Origin: Allocoleopsis franciscana PCC 7113
GTDB taxonomy: Bacteria > Cyanobacteriota > Cyanobacteriia > Cyanobacteriales > Coleofasciculaceae
Assembly: GCF_000317515.1 (NCBI RefSeq)
Contig: NC_019738.1
Location: 533,501 to 597,500 of the forward strand
DNA length: 64,000 nt
Direction of reading: 5' to 3'
The notes beneath the pieces are model-generated. The model searched no databases. It was not told the DNA's origin and was given only the letters and a program-made list of their open reading frames with translations. Shown piece after piece: positions 6,914 through 16,477 of the stretch (its first letter is position 1; each line of letters begins with the position of its first letter). Both the position numbers and the translations under genes were made by a program.

Positions 6914-8053
6914 TTAGTAGGTGTCAGACGCTACTGTTTTTTCATCGCCGAGAACCTGTACCTGCACCGGCGCAATGCCCGTTTGCATGACGCCTAAGGC
7001 TCTAGCCGCCGCCGCTGAAAGGTCAATCACCCGACCCCTGATAAACGGCCCACGGTCATTAATTCGCACTACTACAGAACGACCGTTGTTGAGGTTCGTG
7101 ACTACAACCTTGGTTCCAAAGGGTAAGGTGCGGTGAGCAGCAGTCATCGCATTCTGATTGTAAACTTCGCCACTGGCACTACGATTGCCATGGAATCCAG
7201 GGCCATACCAAGAGGCAATTCCACTCATCGCTGCTCGAACTGGAGCAAAGGCAACTTGTGCGGCTCGACGCTTTTGTGGCATCCCAGCAATTGCTCGCAA
7301 GGGTGGAGCATTGCCCATTAGGCGTCGGAGGCGATTGGTGGCTTGCAGAGCGTCTTGAGCGAGGTTTTTGGTTGTATCGGGTAGGAATGTGCTGTCGTTG
7401 ATTTGAACAACTTCTTGACCATTCACTTGAATGCTAAAAGCTTTGTCTGAATCATTCCAACGGACGGCAATTGCCTTAGCATCCACGTTGTCTCGATGCA
7501 GTTGATTCAGTTTAGCCGCAACGGCTGTCGCCCGCCAAACTGGGTTATTCTCTATATCGAACCGCTCCGAGGATGCGGTATACTGCTTCGCCCCTTCCAG
7601 TTCGCCTGACCTGATTGCCCGATTGGGTGAACCCGACTGGCGAGAAGCCGTCTTTATTGGAGCTGCGGGGGTTGCACCCACTTGTGCTCTCTGATTCGTA
7701 CCAGGCTGAGAGTCCCAGAAGGTCAGGACAGGTATATCGCGGACGTACAGGATTGCGACCTGACGTCCTCCAGATTCATAGGCTTGAATTTTTGCAATGA
7801 CTTCGGCCTGTTCCACTGCTGCCGCGATCGGTGAGTTCCTTTCCCCGACCTGAACCACTTCTTCCGGTTGAACTTGTGGTTGCCCTGAAGCCGGGGTCGC
7901 TGTTGCTGTTACCTGCCGTACCTGGGTTTGGGGTGAGTTATTCTCAGAAGCTGGGTCTAGCTGACTCGTTTGTTGAGCTTGACCTGCTGTTGCCGTTCCC
8001 AGGGTTGTCATTAGGAGAGTAGCACTCAGGCCACTCCAAATTCGTTGATTCAT
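6914..8053 (-). CDS. RlpA-like septal ring protein (double-psi beta-barrel)
   Basis: 379 residues. Residues 1-26 form a cleavable signal peptide ending near TATAGQA. A long low-complexity middle rich in Q, T, P and A follows. The C-terminal region from about 278 is the RlpA double-psi beta-barrel: GIASWYGPGFHGNRSASGE, then TAAHRTLPFGTKVVVTNL, RINDRGPF and GRVIDLSAAAARALG. The family includes lytic transglycosylases acting on denuded peptidoglycan at the septum; the barrel holds the expected G-x-A-S-W-Y and D-R-G-P residues. No SPOR domain is present, and no lipobox cysteine is seen, so it is probably periplasmic rather than a lipoprotein. Enzymatic activity is inferred from the family. Confidence 0.9.
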   Translation of the reverse strand: MNQRIWSGLSATLLMTTLGTATAGQAQQTSQLDPASENNSPQTQVRQVTATATPASGQPQVQPEEVVQVGERNSPIAAAVEQAEVIAKIQAYESGGRQVAILYVRDIPVLTFWDSQPGTNQRAQVGATPAAPIKTASRQSGSPNRAIRSGELEGAKQYTASSERFDIENNPVWRATAVAAKLNQLHRDNVDAKAIAVRWNDSDKAFSIQVNGQEVVQINDSTFLPDTTKNLAQDALQATNRLRRLMGNAPPLRAIAGMPQKRRAAQVAFAPVRAAMSGIASWYGPGFHGNRSASGEVYNQNAMTAAHRTLPFGTKVVVTNLNNGRSVVVRINDRGPFIRGRVIDLSAAAARALGVMQTGIAPVQVQVLGDEKTVASDTY

Positions 8054-8497
8054 AAGTCCGTTGTCAAAAGCTATTTGGAATTCGAGATTTTGTGCTTCTG
8101 GTTGTGAAGCTTGTGAAAAGGCAATCTCCCCATTAACTCGTACTCGTTCCGCGTTCGCTCTGTTTCCTTGAACTGCAACAGACTAACATGAAGTTTTGGG
8201 TTTGGGGATCAGGGATCGTTGGCAATCCTCAGGAAGTTTATCAAAACTTAAAATTCTCATTTTTCTTAAAACTCTTACCTGGCAAGGATTTGCGGTTTTT
8301 ATCTGTTTCCGGAAAAATCTGCAAATTTTATAAAAACTTTACATAAATTGTTTCGGCTTTATGGCTAAAACGGTCATGGCTTTCTGAGTGCTTGTAACCT
8401 TTGACCTGAATTTATTTGGCGATCGCGACGTTCAACGCTGCCAATCAACCTGTAAAATACATCCTGCATCTCTAACTCAAAACCTTGTTGTTGTCTG
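8054..8497. other. Intergenic region between divergent rlpA-like and purM genes
   Basis: These 444 bases should hold the promoters of both divergent genes. AT-rich runs occur around 8240-8350, and one HIP1-type GCGATCGC is near 8420. No ORF, hairpin pair or repeat stood out. Confidence 0.5.
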
Positions 8498-9580
8498 ATG
8501 GATTATCGAGAAGCCGGTGTCGATGTTGAGGCAGGTCGAGATTTTGTAGAACGAATCCGTAGCCTGGTGCAAAGCACGCACCGACCGGAAGTCTTGGGTG
8601 GACTGGGTGGCTTTAGTGGTTACTTTCAGCTACCCGTGGGGTATCGGGAACCGGTTTTGGTATCAGGAACCGATGGCGTTGGCACCAAGCTCAAAATTGC
8701 CCAAGACCTCAACTGTCATAACACAGTGGGTATTGACTTAGTGGCGATGTGTGTCAATGATGTTTTAACTTCTGGGGCAGAACCGCTCTTTTTCTTGGAT
8801 TATTTGGCAACCGGCAAGCTCAATTCCGAACAACTCACTCAAGTAGTTGCTGGCATTACCCAAGGGTGTCGCCTCGCCGGATGTGCATTGATGGGAGGAG
8901 AAACAGCGGAAATGCCCGGTTTCTACCAACCTGGAGAGTACGACTTGGCGGGGTTTTGTGTAGGAATTGTGGAAAAGAGCCAATTGTTGGACGGTTCTCA
9001 GGTGCAGGTGGGAGATGTGGCAATTGGTTTAGCGAGTCAAGGTGTCCACAGTAACGGTTTTAGTTTGGTACGGAAAATCGTCAACGAGTCTCCAGTCATG
9101 ACGCAACTCCTGGAACAGGCTAGGGGTGAAGGCGTGGAAGATAGCGCCCAAAGGTGGCAGGTTCGCCCAGAAGGGCTTGCAGGTCAAAGTTTAGGTGAAG
9201 TGTTGTTAAGTCCTACGCAGATTTACGTCAAGCCAATTTTGGATGCCCGTCGTGCTGGGATTAATATTCATGGGATGGCTCATATCACGGGGGGAGGGTT
9301 ACCAGAAAACCTACCGCGCTGTCTGGGAGCTAATCAATCGGTTCAGCTTGACCCTAATAGTTGGGTGATTCCACCGATTTTTCAGTGGTTGGCTGAGGCG
9401 GGTGAGGTGAGCGTACAGAGTATGTTTAATACGTTCAATATGGGCATTGGGTTTGTGGTACTTGTACCACCCGCGCAGGCCGAGGAAACTCGTCAATGGT
9501 TTGAGGCGCAGGAGGTTGCGGCTTATATCATTGGTAACGTGATTGAGGGCACGGGTGAGGTGGTTGGCTTACTGGGCTAA
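8498..9580 (+). CDS. purM: Phosphoribosylformylglycinamidine cyclo-ligase (AIR synthetase)
   Basis: A 360-residue enzyme that closes the imidazole ring in purine synthesis: FGAM plus ATP gives AIR. The N-terminus [13 protein letters not shown] is typical. Further signatures are [12 protein letters not shown] (ATP and substrate binding), [20 protein letters not shown] and [11 protein letters not shown]. Its length is slightly above the usual 340-350 residues, owing to a C-terminal extension. It is a single gene with no other pur genes nearby, as is common in cyanobacteria. The ATG start follows the last upstream stop and gives the full family N-terminus. Confidence 0.97.
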   Translation: MDYREAGVDVEAGRDFVERIRSLVQSTHRPEVLGGLGGFSGYFQLPVGYREPVLVSGTDGVGTKLKIAQDLNCHNTVGIDLVAMCVNDVLTSGAEPLFFLDYLATGKLNSEQLTQVVAGITQGCRLAGCALMGGETAEMPGFYQPGEYDLAGFCVGIVEKSQLLDGSQVQVGDVAIGLASQGVHSNGFSLVRKIVNESPVMTQLLEQARGEGVEDSAQRWQVRPEGLAGQSLGEVLLSPTQIYVKPILDARRAGINIHGMAHITGGGLPENLPRCLGANQSVQLDPNSWVIPPIFQWLAEAGEVSVQSMFNTFNMGIGFVVLVPPAQAEETRQWFEAQEVAAYIIGNVIEGTGEVVGLLG

Positions 9581-9719
9581 GTGTGGCGGCGAATGTGAGT
9601 TTTAATGAACTACAGAGCCTCAGAGGGCACACAGAAGCCAAGAAGAGATTCGGCGACGGCGAACAGATGTTGGCTCAGCCCTGGATGAGAGTTGTTAGAG
9701 GGCTAAAAAAGGCTTATTG

Positions 9720-9744
9720 TTAATAGTACGTGTACGTAGTAATT
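9720..9744. promoter_or_regulatory. Candidate MarR operator upstream of the first marR gene
   Basis: TAGTACGTGTACGTAGTA (within 9720-9744) is an interrupted palindrome matching in 14 of 18 positions and sits 10-34 bases before the ATG chosen for the MarR gene. The half-site TTAATAGTACG recurs exactly at 10292-10302, and its inverted form TACGTACTCTAA is at 10368-10379. These sites lie on both sides of the marR gene and upstream of the efflux adaptor. This fits autoregulation plus control of the efflux genes; binding is inference. Confidence 0.5.
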
Positions 9745-9753
9745 GCAGGCTCC

Positions 9754-10221
9754 ATGCTCTCTATTTCTTTGAATCGCAGACTCTTGGGGAATTGGGAGGA
9801 AGTTCTGGCTCCTCATAATCTGGGGTACCGAATTAAACTGCTTTCCCAGCTACAAACTCGCAGGTTGCAGGAGCAATTGGAGCCGTTTGAGCTAACTCCG
9901 TTTCACTGGGTTGTGCTGTGCTGTTTGTGGCAGGAAGATGGATTGGCTACTTCCACCCTTGGGGAGAGGCTGCAACAGGTCGGAGGCACGTTAACCGGAG
10001 TACTTGATCGCATGGAAGAACGAGGGTTGGTACGTCGGGAGCGTGATGCCCGTGATCGCCGTATCTGTCGCATCTGGCTCACCGATTCGGGCAAGGAACT
10101 GGCAGAGGTGCTACCTCCGATTGTCACAGAGGTGTTCGATCAGGCGATGTCAGGCATTTCGCTCCCTGAACAAGAACGACTTTCACAGCTCATCGATTCT
10201 GCGATCGCCAATCTTTCTTGA
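9754..10221 (+). CDS. MarR-family transcriptional regulator (first copy)
   Basis: 155 residues from the ATG at 9754. A GTG at 9730 would add eight residues but lies inside the candidate operator, and the ATG aligns with the start of the second copy. The winged-helix core is clear: TPFHWVVLCCLWQEDGLATS, GERLQQVGGTLTGVLDRMEERGLVRRERDARDRR (split here as motif halves) and the wing. MarR proteins are dimeric repressors released by phenolic or drug ligands. It heads an efflux locus (HlyD adaptor, two MFS pumps), so it probably represses that locus. The near-identical paralogue at 16741-17208 bounds the other side. Confidence 0.92.
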   Translation: MLSISLNRRLLGNWEEVLAPHNLGYRIKLLSQLQTRRLQEQLEPFELTPFHWVVLCCLWQEDGLATSTLGERLQQVGGTLTGVLDRMEERGLVRRERDARDRRICRIWLTDSGKELAEVLPPIVTEVFDQAMSGISLPEQERLSQLIDSAIANLS

Positions 10222-10288
10222 CAGCTTCCCTCAGGCTGATATTCTGGCTCACCCGACCGGGGGATTCTTCAAAGCTTTAAGTATTGTT

Positions 10289-10379
10289 ACTTTAATAGTA
10301 CGCACCCTAAATAAATGACCTAAATCCCTAATTTTCTCTTCCTCCGGAAGTACATCTCAGGCAATATTACGTACTCTAA
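10289..10379. promoter_or_regulatory. Repeated MarR half-sites before the efflux adaptor gene
   Basis: TACTTTAATAGTA (10289-10301) is an inverted repeat containing the same TTAATAGTACG sequence found before marR. TATTACGTACTCTAA (10365-10379) carries the opposite orientation. Both lie in the 230-base gap before the HlyD-type gene. They are likely operator sites for one or both MarR paralogues; this is pattern-based only. Confidence 0.45.
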
Positions 10380-10452
10380 ACGAAAGCTTACTTACCAAAA
10401 TTTAGACTTCACGACAACTCTCCAATTCTAGGAACTGCAAGGGATCGCTACC

Positions 10453-11943
10453 ATGGAACACTCAAATCATGGCTCATCAAACGGACGGGTTTCAACAGCC
10501 ATTGTCGAACCGTTGCCTGCACAAACCAAGTCTGTAACGACCGATTCGGTAGAAGTTGCGACTCTACCCGAAGCGCCTGCCGTTGCTCAAGACGCAGAAC
10601 TCGGACAAGTTCAGCCATTGACTCCGGAACCCACGCCAAAGCAGAAAAATCGCAAGCCTTTGATTTTTGCGATCGCAGGAATCGGGGCGATTGTGGCGGC
10701 TAGCTTTGGCTATCATCAGTGGCAATACGCCTCCACCCATGAAGAAACCGACAACGCCACCGTTGCCGGTCATATTCACCCAGTCAGTAGCCGAGTCAAT
10801 GGCACCGTTTCCGAGATTGAGGTGAACGATAACCAGTTGGTCAAACAGGGACAATTGTTAGTCAAGCTTGACCCCCGTGACTTTGAGGCCAAAGTCCTAC
10901 AAGCACAAGCTGCTCTAGAAGCCGCTAAACGTCAAGCCAATGCCGCGCAAGCGACGATTCCGCTCGCCGCAGAAACAACCCAAGCTAAAACCGTTCAAGC
11001 ACAAGGAGATGTCACAGCCTCCGTTGCAGCGATTTCTACCGCGCAAGCCGCTGTAGAAGAGGCAAAAACAGCGATTCCTTCGGCTCAATCCGCCGTTGCC
11101 GAAGCCCAAGCCGGTATTCCTGTGGCTCAAGCCCAAGTTTCACAGGCAGAGGCGACGTTGCAGAAGGCTCAAACCGATTACAACCGCTACGCAACCCTTT
11201 ATCAGCAAGGCGCAATTGCCCGCCAGCAGTTAGACACCGCCAAAGCCGCCTATGAGGTAGCTCGTGCCCAAAAGAGTGCGGCTGAACAAGGTGTACAACA
11301 AGCGCAAGCTAGGCTGGCTCAAGCTCAACAAGGTGTCGCCAGAGCACAGTCTCAATTAGCTCAGGCTCAAGAAGGGGTGGCGAGTGCCCAGGCTAAACTC
11401 ACCGCTTCCAAGGGTGGATTACAACAGGCTACAGCGAGTGGGCAACAAACACAGGTGAACCGCGCTCAGTACGCAGCGGCACAATCGGCGATCGCACAAG
11501 CGGAAGCTTCTCTCAAAGACGCCCAACTTCAACTGTCCTACGCCAATATTTTTGCACCCAGTAGTGGGCGCGTGGGTCGCAAAACTATCGAAGTCGGGCA
11601 ACGTGTACAACCCGGAAGCCCCTTGATGGCCATCGTTGAGAGCGATTATTGGATCACCGCAAACTTCAAAGAAACTCAGTTGGAAGAGATTAAACCAGGG
11701 CAAGAGGTAGAGATCAAACTGGATGCTTTCCCGCATCACACCTTTAAAGGTCGTGTAGATAGTATCTCACCGGCTTCAGGCTCTCAATTTGCCCTCCTCC
11801 CTCCGGATAATGCTACGGGTAACTTCACCAAAATTGTGCAGCGTATCCCCATAAAAATTGCCTTTGATCCCCAAAGTATTCAGGGATATGAATCGCGGAT
11901 TACCCCAGGGATGTCAGCCGTTGTTAGTGTAGAACATCAATAG
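10453..11943 (+). CDS. HlyD/EmrA-family efflux periplasmic adaptor
   Basis: 496 residues. A proline-rich cytoplasmic start is followed by one membrane span at about 69-88 (PLIFAIAGIGAIVAASFGY). A lipoyl-like half follows at 104-141 (VSSRVNGTVSEIEVNDNQLV). A very long alanine/glutamine-rich coiled-coil hairpin covers about 145-360. The returning lipoyl half and beta-barrel complete it (IFAPSSGRVGRKTIEVGQRV, ITANFKETQLEEIKPG). Such adaptors bridge an inner-membrane MFS pump to an outer-membrane channel. The EmrB-type pump partner is two genes downstream but is broken by an insertion sequence. No TolC-type gene is in the window. Confidence 0.93.
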   Translation: MEHSNHGSSNGRVSTAIVEPLPAQTKSVTTDSVEVATLPEAPAVAQDAELGQVQPLTPEPTPKQKNRKPLIFAIAGIGAIVAASFGYHQWQYASTHEETDNATVAGHIHPVSSRVNGTVSEIEVNDNQLVKQGQLLVKLDPRDFEAKVLQAQAALEAAKRQANAAQATIPLAAETTQAKTVQAQGDVTASVAAISTAQAAVEEAKTAIPSAQSAVAEAQAGIPVAQAQVSQAEATLQKAQTDYNRYATLYQQGAIARQQLDTAKAAYEVARAQKSAAEQGVQQAQARLAQAQQGVARAQSQLAQAQEGVASAQAKLTASKGGLQQATASGQQTQVNRAQYAAAQSAIAQAEASLKDAQLQLSYANIFAPSSGRVGRKTIEVGQRVQPGSPLMAIVESDYWITANFKETQLEEIKPGQEVEIKLDAFPHHTFKGRVDSISPASGSQFALLPPDNATGNFTKIVQRIPIKIAFDPQSIQGYESRITPGMSAVVSVEHQ

Positions 11944-12054
11944 TAGCTCACCCCAAAAATTACATAGAATACCAATGAGCAATCTCGCTTTGAGTAGAGA
12001 TGATTATTACCTGTATTGGATAGGCTGATTGGAGTTAGAAATAGGCATTTATTC

Positions 12055-13332
12055 ATGAATTTTGGTGTATCAAAGTTGAAGCCCATTCTACGAGCATTAG
12101 AGTCGAGAAATTACCGTCTCTTTTTTACGGGTCAAGCCATTTCTCTGATTGGCACTTGGATGACTCAAATTGCTACGATTTGGCTCGTTTATCAATTGAC
12201 TGATTCGGCTTTATTGTTAGGAATTGTGGGATTTTCCAGCCAAATTCTCAATTTTGTGATTGCTCCGTTTGGGGGAATTCTGGTCGATCGTTGGAATCGT
12301 CACCGGATTTTGATAGGCACTCAAGCCCTGTCGATGCTTCAATCCTTGCTGTTAGCTTTTTTAGCGCTGACGGGTACTATTGCGATTTGGCATATTATTC
12401 TATTGAGCCTTTTTCAAGGGTTAATCAACGCCGTTGATTCTCCAGCTCGTCAGGCTTTTGTGATGGAGATTATTGATAAAAAAGAGAATTTGGGAAATGC
12501 GATCGCACTCAATTCCTCAGTTTTCAATGGAGCTCGATTAGTAGGGCCGGCGATTGCAGGATTATTGATTGCTAGTGTTGGAGCCGGTGTATGTTTTCTG
12601 ATTGATGGACTCAGCTATATTGCTGTCATTGCTGGCTTATTAGCGATGAAGCTCAAGTCGAGAACCATTACTCCTCACCAGGGCAATGTCTGGCAAAGAT
12701 TGAAAGAAGGATTCAACTATGCCTTTGGGTTTCCACCTATCCGAGCGATTTTATTATTACTCGCCTTATTCAGTTTTATGGGGATGCCTTATACGGTTTT
12801 GGTACCCATCTTTGCTACAAAAATTCTTCATGGTGACGCTCAAACCTTAGGGTTTCTCATGGCAGCGGTGGGAGTGGGCGCGTTAATGGGAGGAATTTAC
12901 CTGAGTTCGCGCCAGAGTGTAGTGGGTTTAGGTAAAATTATTGCTTTTTCTCCCGCTGGGTTAGGGATGGCATTGATTATTTTTTCTCAATCCCGTCTTC
13001 TGTGGCTGTCCTTATTGATGATGTTGATTGTTGGCTGTGCTTCAATTTTGCAAATTGCTTCAAGTAATACGATTTTACAAACCATTGTGGAGGAAGATAA
13101 ACGTGGGCGATTGATGAGTTTTTATACCATGGCGTTTTTAGGTGTCTTACCCTTTGGCAATTTAGCATCGGGAGCTTTAGCTAGTCGCATCGGTGCACCG
13201 AATACAGTCATGATTGGTGGACTGTTCTGTATTTTGGGTTCTATGATTTTTGCCCAGCAGTTGCCAAATTTAAGGCGTTTAATTCGCCCGATTTACCACA
13301 AAATTGGATTAATTTCTAAGTCTTATTCATGA
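12055..13332 (+). CDS. MFS transporter of the MFS_3/EntS type
   Basis: About 425 residues from the ATG at 12055; a TTG at 12016 would extend it by 13 residues without clear conservation. The protein is hydrophobic throughout, with about 12 membrane spans. It opens with LRALESRNYRLFFTGQAISLIGTWM, typical of the EntS-like (transmembrane secretion effector) group, and has GGILVDRWNRHRILIG, the MFS A-motif loop. It probably exports a small molecule by proton antiport. It lies between the HlyD adaptor and the EmrB-type gene, 111 bases after the adaptor and about 55 bases before the next ATG, so likely in the same operon. Substrate unknown. Confidence 0.9.
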   Translation: MNFGVSKLKPILRALESRNYRLFFTGQAISLIGTWMTQIATIWLVYQLTDSALLLGIVGFSSQILNFVIAPFGGILVDRWNRHRILIGTQALSMLQSLLLAFLALTGTIAIWHIILLSLFQGLINAVDSPARQAFVMEIIDKKENLGNAIALNSSVFNGARLVGPAIAGLLIASVGAGVCFLIDGLSYIAVIAGLLAMKLKSRTITPHQGNVWQRLKEGFNYAFGFPPIRAILLLLALFSFMGMPYTVLVPIFATKILHGDAQTLGFLMAAVGVGALMGGIYLSSRQSVVGLGKIIAFSPAGLGMALIIFSQSRLLWLSLLMMLIVGCASILQIASSNTILQTIVEEDKRGRLMSFYTMAFLGVLPFGNLASGALASRIGAPNTVMIGGLFCILGSMIFAQQLPNLRRLIRPIYHKIGLISKSYS

Positions 13333-13387
13333 TTTGAGCCTACGATTACGGCAATCTATCTACTCAGTTCGCAACGGCAAATCTCTC

Positions 13388-14797
13388 ATGACTGATACCG
13401 ATGCAATTAGAAAGCCAGAGCAAACGCCTAGATCCGAGCAAGTGACCCTAAAAACCTGGATCGGTCTGATGGGGGCGATGCTGGGTGCATTTATGGCGGT
13501 TTTGGATATCCAAATTACCAACTCGTCACTCCAAGAAATTCAGGCGGCGTTGGGTGCCTCCTTGGAAGAGGGGTCTTGGATTTCCACGGCTTATTTAGTT
13601 GCGGAGGTGGTCGTTATTCCCCTTACCGGCTGGTTGTCCCAGGTCTTTTCTGTACGTCGATATCTATTTTTTAATACTACTCTGTTTATTTTCTTCTCCA
13701 TTTGCTGTGCCTGGTCGGTGAATCTGCCGATGATGATTGGTTTCCGCGCACTGCAAGGCTTCACCGGAGGGGTGCTGATTCCGATGGCGTTGACCATTGT
13801 GCTGACGAGTTTACCCCCCGCTAAACAGCCAGTAGGGATGGCGCTGTTTGCGATTACTGCCACCTTTGCACCCTCGATTGGGCCAACCTTGGGGGGATGG
13901 CTGACGGATAACCTGGGTTGGCAGTACAACTTCTATTTGAACGTGATTCCTGGAATCATGATGCTCAGTGCGATCGCTTATGCGATTCCTGCCAAACCGA
14001 TGCAACTGAATTTGTTGAAGGGGGGCGATTGGTGGGGGATTATCTCGATGGCGATTGGTTTAGGTTGCTTGGAGGTGGTTTTAGAAGAGGGGAACCGCAA
14101 AGACTGGTTTGCTTCTCAAGAGATTTCCCAGTTAGCGATCGTTTCTGTGGTATTTTTGTCCCTCTTCTTGTGGATTGAGTTGACGCGGAGACGACCATTT
14201 ATTAATTTGCGCTTGTTATTACGTCGCAATTTCGGCATCGGTAGTATTTCTGCTCTTTCCTTGGGACTAGGACTATTCGGCTCGATCTACATTTTGCCGT
14301 TGTATCTTTCTAGGATTCAGGGCTATACTGCCATGCAAATTGGCGAGGTGATCATGTGGTCGGGATTACCTCAACTCTTTTTAATTCCCTTTGTGCCAAA
14401 GCTGATGCAGCGTTTCGATGCTCGATTTTTAGCGGCGATTGGATTTAGCTTGTTTGCTGTGAGTTGTTTTATGAACTCGCACATGACTCATGAGACGGGT
14501 ATTGAGCAATTACGCTGGTCTCAATTGGTTCGCGCAGCGGGACAACCCCTGATGATTGTACCGCTGACTTCGATTACCACAGGTGGGATTGAACCGGCAC
14601 AGGCGGGTTCTGCCTCTGGTTTGTTTAACATGCTGCGGAATTTGGGGGGGTCGATTGGAATTGCCATTTTATCCACACTGTTGACGCGCAGAGAGCAGTT
14701 TCACTCGAATCGGATTGGTGAGGGGGTTTCAGTATTTGACCCAGAAACGCAGCAACGGATTGAGCAACTGACGCAGGCGTTTATCACTGGAGTTTAG
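13388..14797 (+). CDS. EmrB/DHA2-family multidrug transporter, truncated by an IS
   Basis: 469 residues are readable from the ATG at 13388 (TTG at 13334 is an alternative). LGAFMAVLDIQITNSSLQEI is the DHA2 opening helix. FRALQGFTGGVLIPMALTIV and the 13 remaining spans match the 14-helix DHA2 drug:H+ antiporters. The reading frame then runs into an insertion sequence at 14786, adding only TGV before a stop. The lost end, 63 residues with the last membrane span, lies at 16478-16669 in the same frame. An intact protein would be about 529 residues, normal for EmrB. Loss of the last helix probably impairs the pump. Its adaptor partner is the upstream HlyD gene. Confidence 0.9.
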   Translation: MTDTDAIRKPEQTPRSEQVTLKTWIGLMGAMLGAFMAVLDIQITNSSLQEIQAALGASLEEGSWISTAYLVAEVVVIPLTGWLSQVFSVRRYLFFNTTLFIFFSICCAWSVNLPMMIGFRALQGFTGGVLIPMALTIVLTSLPPAKQPVGMALFAITATFAPSIGPTLGGWLTDNLGWQYNFYLNVIPGIMMLSAIAYAIPAKPMQLNLLKGGDWWGIISMAIGLGCLEVVLEEGNRKDWFASQEISQLAIVSVVFLSLFLWIELTRRRPFINLRLLLRRNFGIGSISALSLGLGLFGSIYILPLYLSRIQGYTAMQIGEVIMWSGLPQLFLIPFVPKLMQRFDARFLAAIGFSLFAVSCFMNSHMTHETGIEQLRWSQLVRAAGQPLMIVPLTSITTGGIEPAQAGSASGLFNMLRNLGGSIGIAILSTLLTRREQFHSNRIGEGVSVFDPETQQRIEQLTQAFITGV

Positions 14798-16473
14798 ACT
14801 ACGATGGCAAGGAGTGCCGAGTAGAGAAGCAGTAATTACGGCAAAAAAATTAGTCAAGTTCGCGAGTGCCAATCGCGAATAAAACTCAGCGCAATGAAAC
14901 TGACATGAAATGATACAGACTTAAGCTCAAGCCGGGATGATTGCCCAGAACAAAAACTCTCGCGTGTGTCTCTCCGGTTCTGTGTTTCCGTGTCTACCCT
15001 AATCAAGAGCATCCAACCTGACATGTATAAGTCATGGGAAAGGGGAGAAAATGATAATTAACCAAAATCGATCATTTCTCCCCTGCATGAACTATAAACA
15101 ACTTCAAGAATTTCGCCAACAAGTTTACGACTTAATTAACTTCGCGCAGGATGCTACTTTTGAGTTGACTGATGCTGTACTCACAACTCGCAATGTCTAT
15201 AGCCTAGCTGAATTTTCTTTAAGTCCCTTTTTTCGACGGAAGTGGCCGAGCATATATGAAGCTCTACAAGACTGTAGACCGAATCGCAACAAGTTAATGC
15301 GCCTGTATATCAAACAGATACTAGTGCAGGAGCGCCCCGTTTTAGCCGTAGATCATACGGCTTGGGCAAGAGTTCATTCACCAACATTGCAAGACCGTAC
15401 TTACTGCCATCAGCCAAGTGCGATCGCTTCCAACAAACCGATTAGTATCGGTCAAGGATACAGTACCATAGCTTGGATACCCGAACATAAGGGCAGTTGG
15501 GCATTACCTTTGAGACATGAGCGGATTACCAGTTGGGAGAATCCGATTAGCAAAGCTGCTTGGCAAATCAAACAAGCTTGTAAGTATTTGCCACTACGTC
15601 CGATGATTTTACTCGATAGTGAATATGGCAATGCTTCCTTGCTCAATCAAACAGCCCAGATAGAAGCCGACTTTTTGATGAGGATTCGTTCTAATCGTTG
15701 TTTATACTCAGCACCTCCTGCCTATACAGGTAAGGGACGACCCAGAAAACATGGTCAAAAATTTAAGCTCAACGACTCATCAACTTGGTGGGAAGCTACT
15801 GAAATGGTTGAAGTTGAGGACTCAAGGTTTGGGCAACTTCGAGTCCGGATGTGGCAAGACCTGCATTTTTCTGGTAGTGCTTCAATTGCTATGCAATTAA
15901 TTTTAGTCGAACGTATCCTGCCGGAGCAATCACACTCAAAGTCTCAACCGTTATGGTTGGTGTGGGTAGGTCAGGAAATGCTGCCCCTGCCTGAGATTTG
16001 GCGACAATATTTACGTCGCTTTGCTGTTGACCACTGGTATCGTTTTCTTAAACAACGATTACATTGGACAGTTCCTCAACTGAGTACTCCATGCCAATGT
16101 GAAAGGTGGAGTGATTTAATGCCCATATTGACTTGGGAATTATGGTTAGCTAGAGACTTGGTGGCACAACACCACCTTCCTTGGCAAAAACCCCTGTCAA
16201 ATTTAACTCCTGGGCGGGTGGCTGAGTCGTTCGCATTACTTTTACCGGAGATTGGCACACCGGCTGTCTCTCCCAAACCCCGTGGAAAGTCTCCGGGTTG
16301 GCAAGCCGGGAACAAACGTACTAAAAAAACTCGTTACCCAGTAGTGAAAAAAGGAAAAACACCACACAAAAAACGGACAAAAAAAGCTGCTTAATCTCTA
16401 TTTTTTCTCTGGCTGTTCTTCTTTCTCAGCTTTTGTTATCGCTGAGTTAGTTTGTCGTAGTCTAATCTCCAGT
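14786..16473 (+). mobile_element. Complete IS701-type insertion sequence inside the emrB-like gene
   Basis: A 1,688-bp element. The left end, ACTGGAGTTTAGACTACGA, and the reverse complement of the right end, ACTGGAGATTAGACTACGA, differ at one position, giving 19-bp terminal inverted repeats. A 4-base target duplication, TATC, flanks it (14782-14785 and 16474-16477), as expected for the IS701 group. It carries one transposase. Removing the IS and one TATC joins codon 484 (counting from 13334) to AGT AAA GGC in frame, which proves a simple insertion. The near-perfect ends and intact transposase suggest a recent event. Confidence 0.93.
15051..16394 (+). CDS. IS4/IS701-superfamily DDE transposase
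   Basis: 447 residues, or 435 from the in-frame ATG at 15087, where the usual N-terminus MNYKQLQEFRQQVYD begins. Acidic residues of the RNase-H fold are visible in PVLAVDHTAWAR (D101) and MILLDSEYGNASLL (D189). Further on, DHWYRFLKQRLHW corresponds to the Y/R/K signature region of IS4-related transposases; the third acid was not pinned down. The C-terminus is strongly basic. It catalyses cut-and-paste movement of the surrounding element. No frameshift or internal stop was seen, so the element may be active. Confidence 0.93.
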   Translation: MIINQNRSFLPCMNYKQLQEFRQQVYDLINFAQDATFELTDAVLTTRNVYSLAEFSLSPFFRRKWPSIYEALQDCRPNRNKLMRLYIKQILVQERPVLAVDHTAWARVHSPTLQDRTYCHQPSAIASNKPISIGQGYSTIAWIPEHKGSWALPLRHERITSWENPISKAAWQIKQACKYLPLRPMILLDSEYGNASLLNQTAQIEADFLMRIRSNRCLYSAPPAYTGKGRPRKHGQKFKLNDSSTWWEATEMVEVEDSRFGQLRVRMWQDLHFSGSASIAMQLILVERILPEQSHSKSQPLWLVWVGQEMLPLPEIWRQYLRRFAVDHWYRFLKQRLHWTVPQLSTPCQCERWSDLMPILTWELWLARDLVAQHHLPWQKPLSNLTPGRVAESFALLLPEIGTPAVSPKPRGKSPGWQAGNKRTKKTRYPVVKKGKTPHKKRTKKAA

Positions 16474-16477
16474 TATC

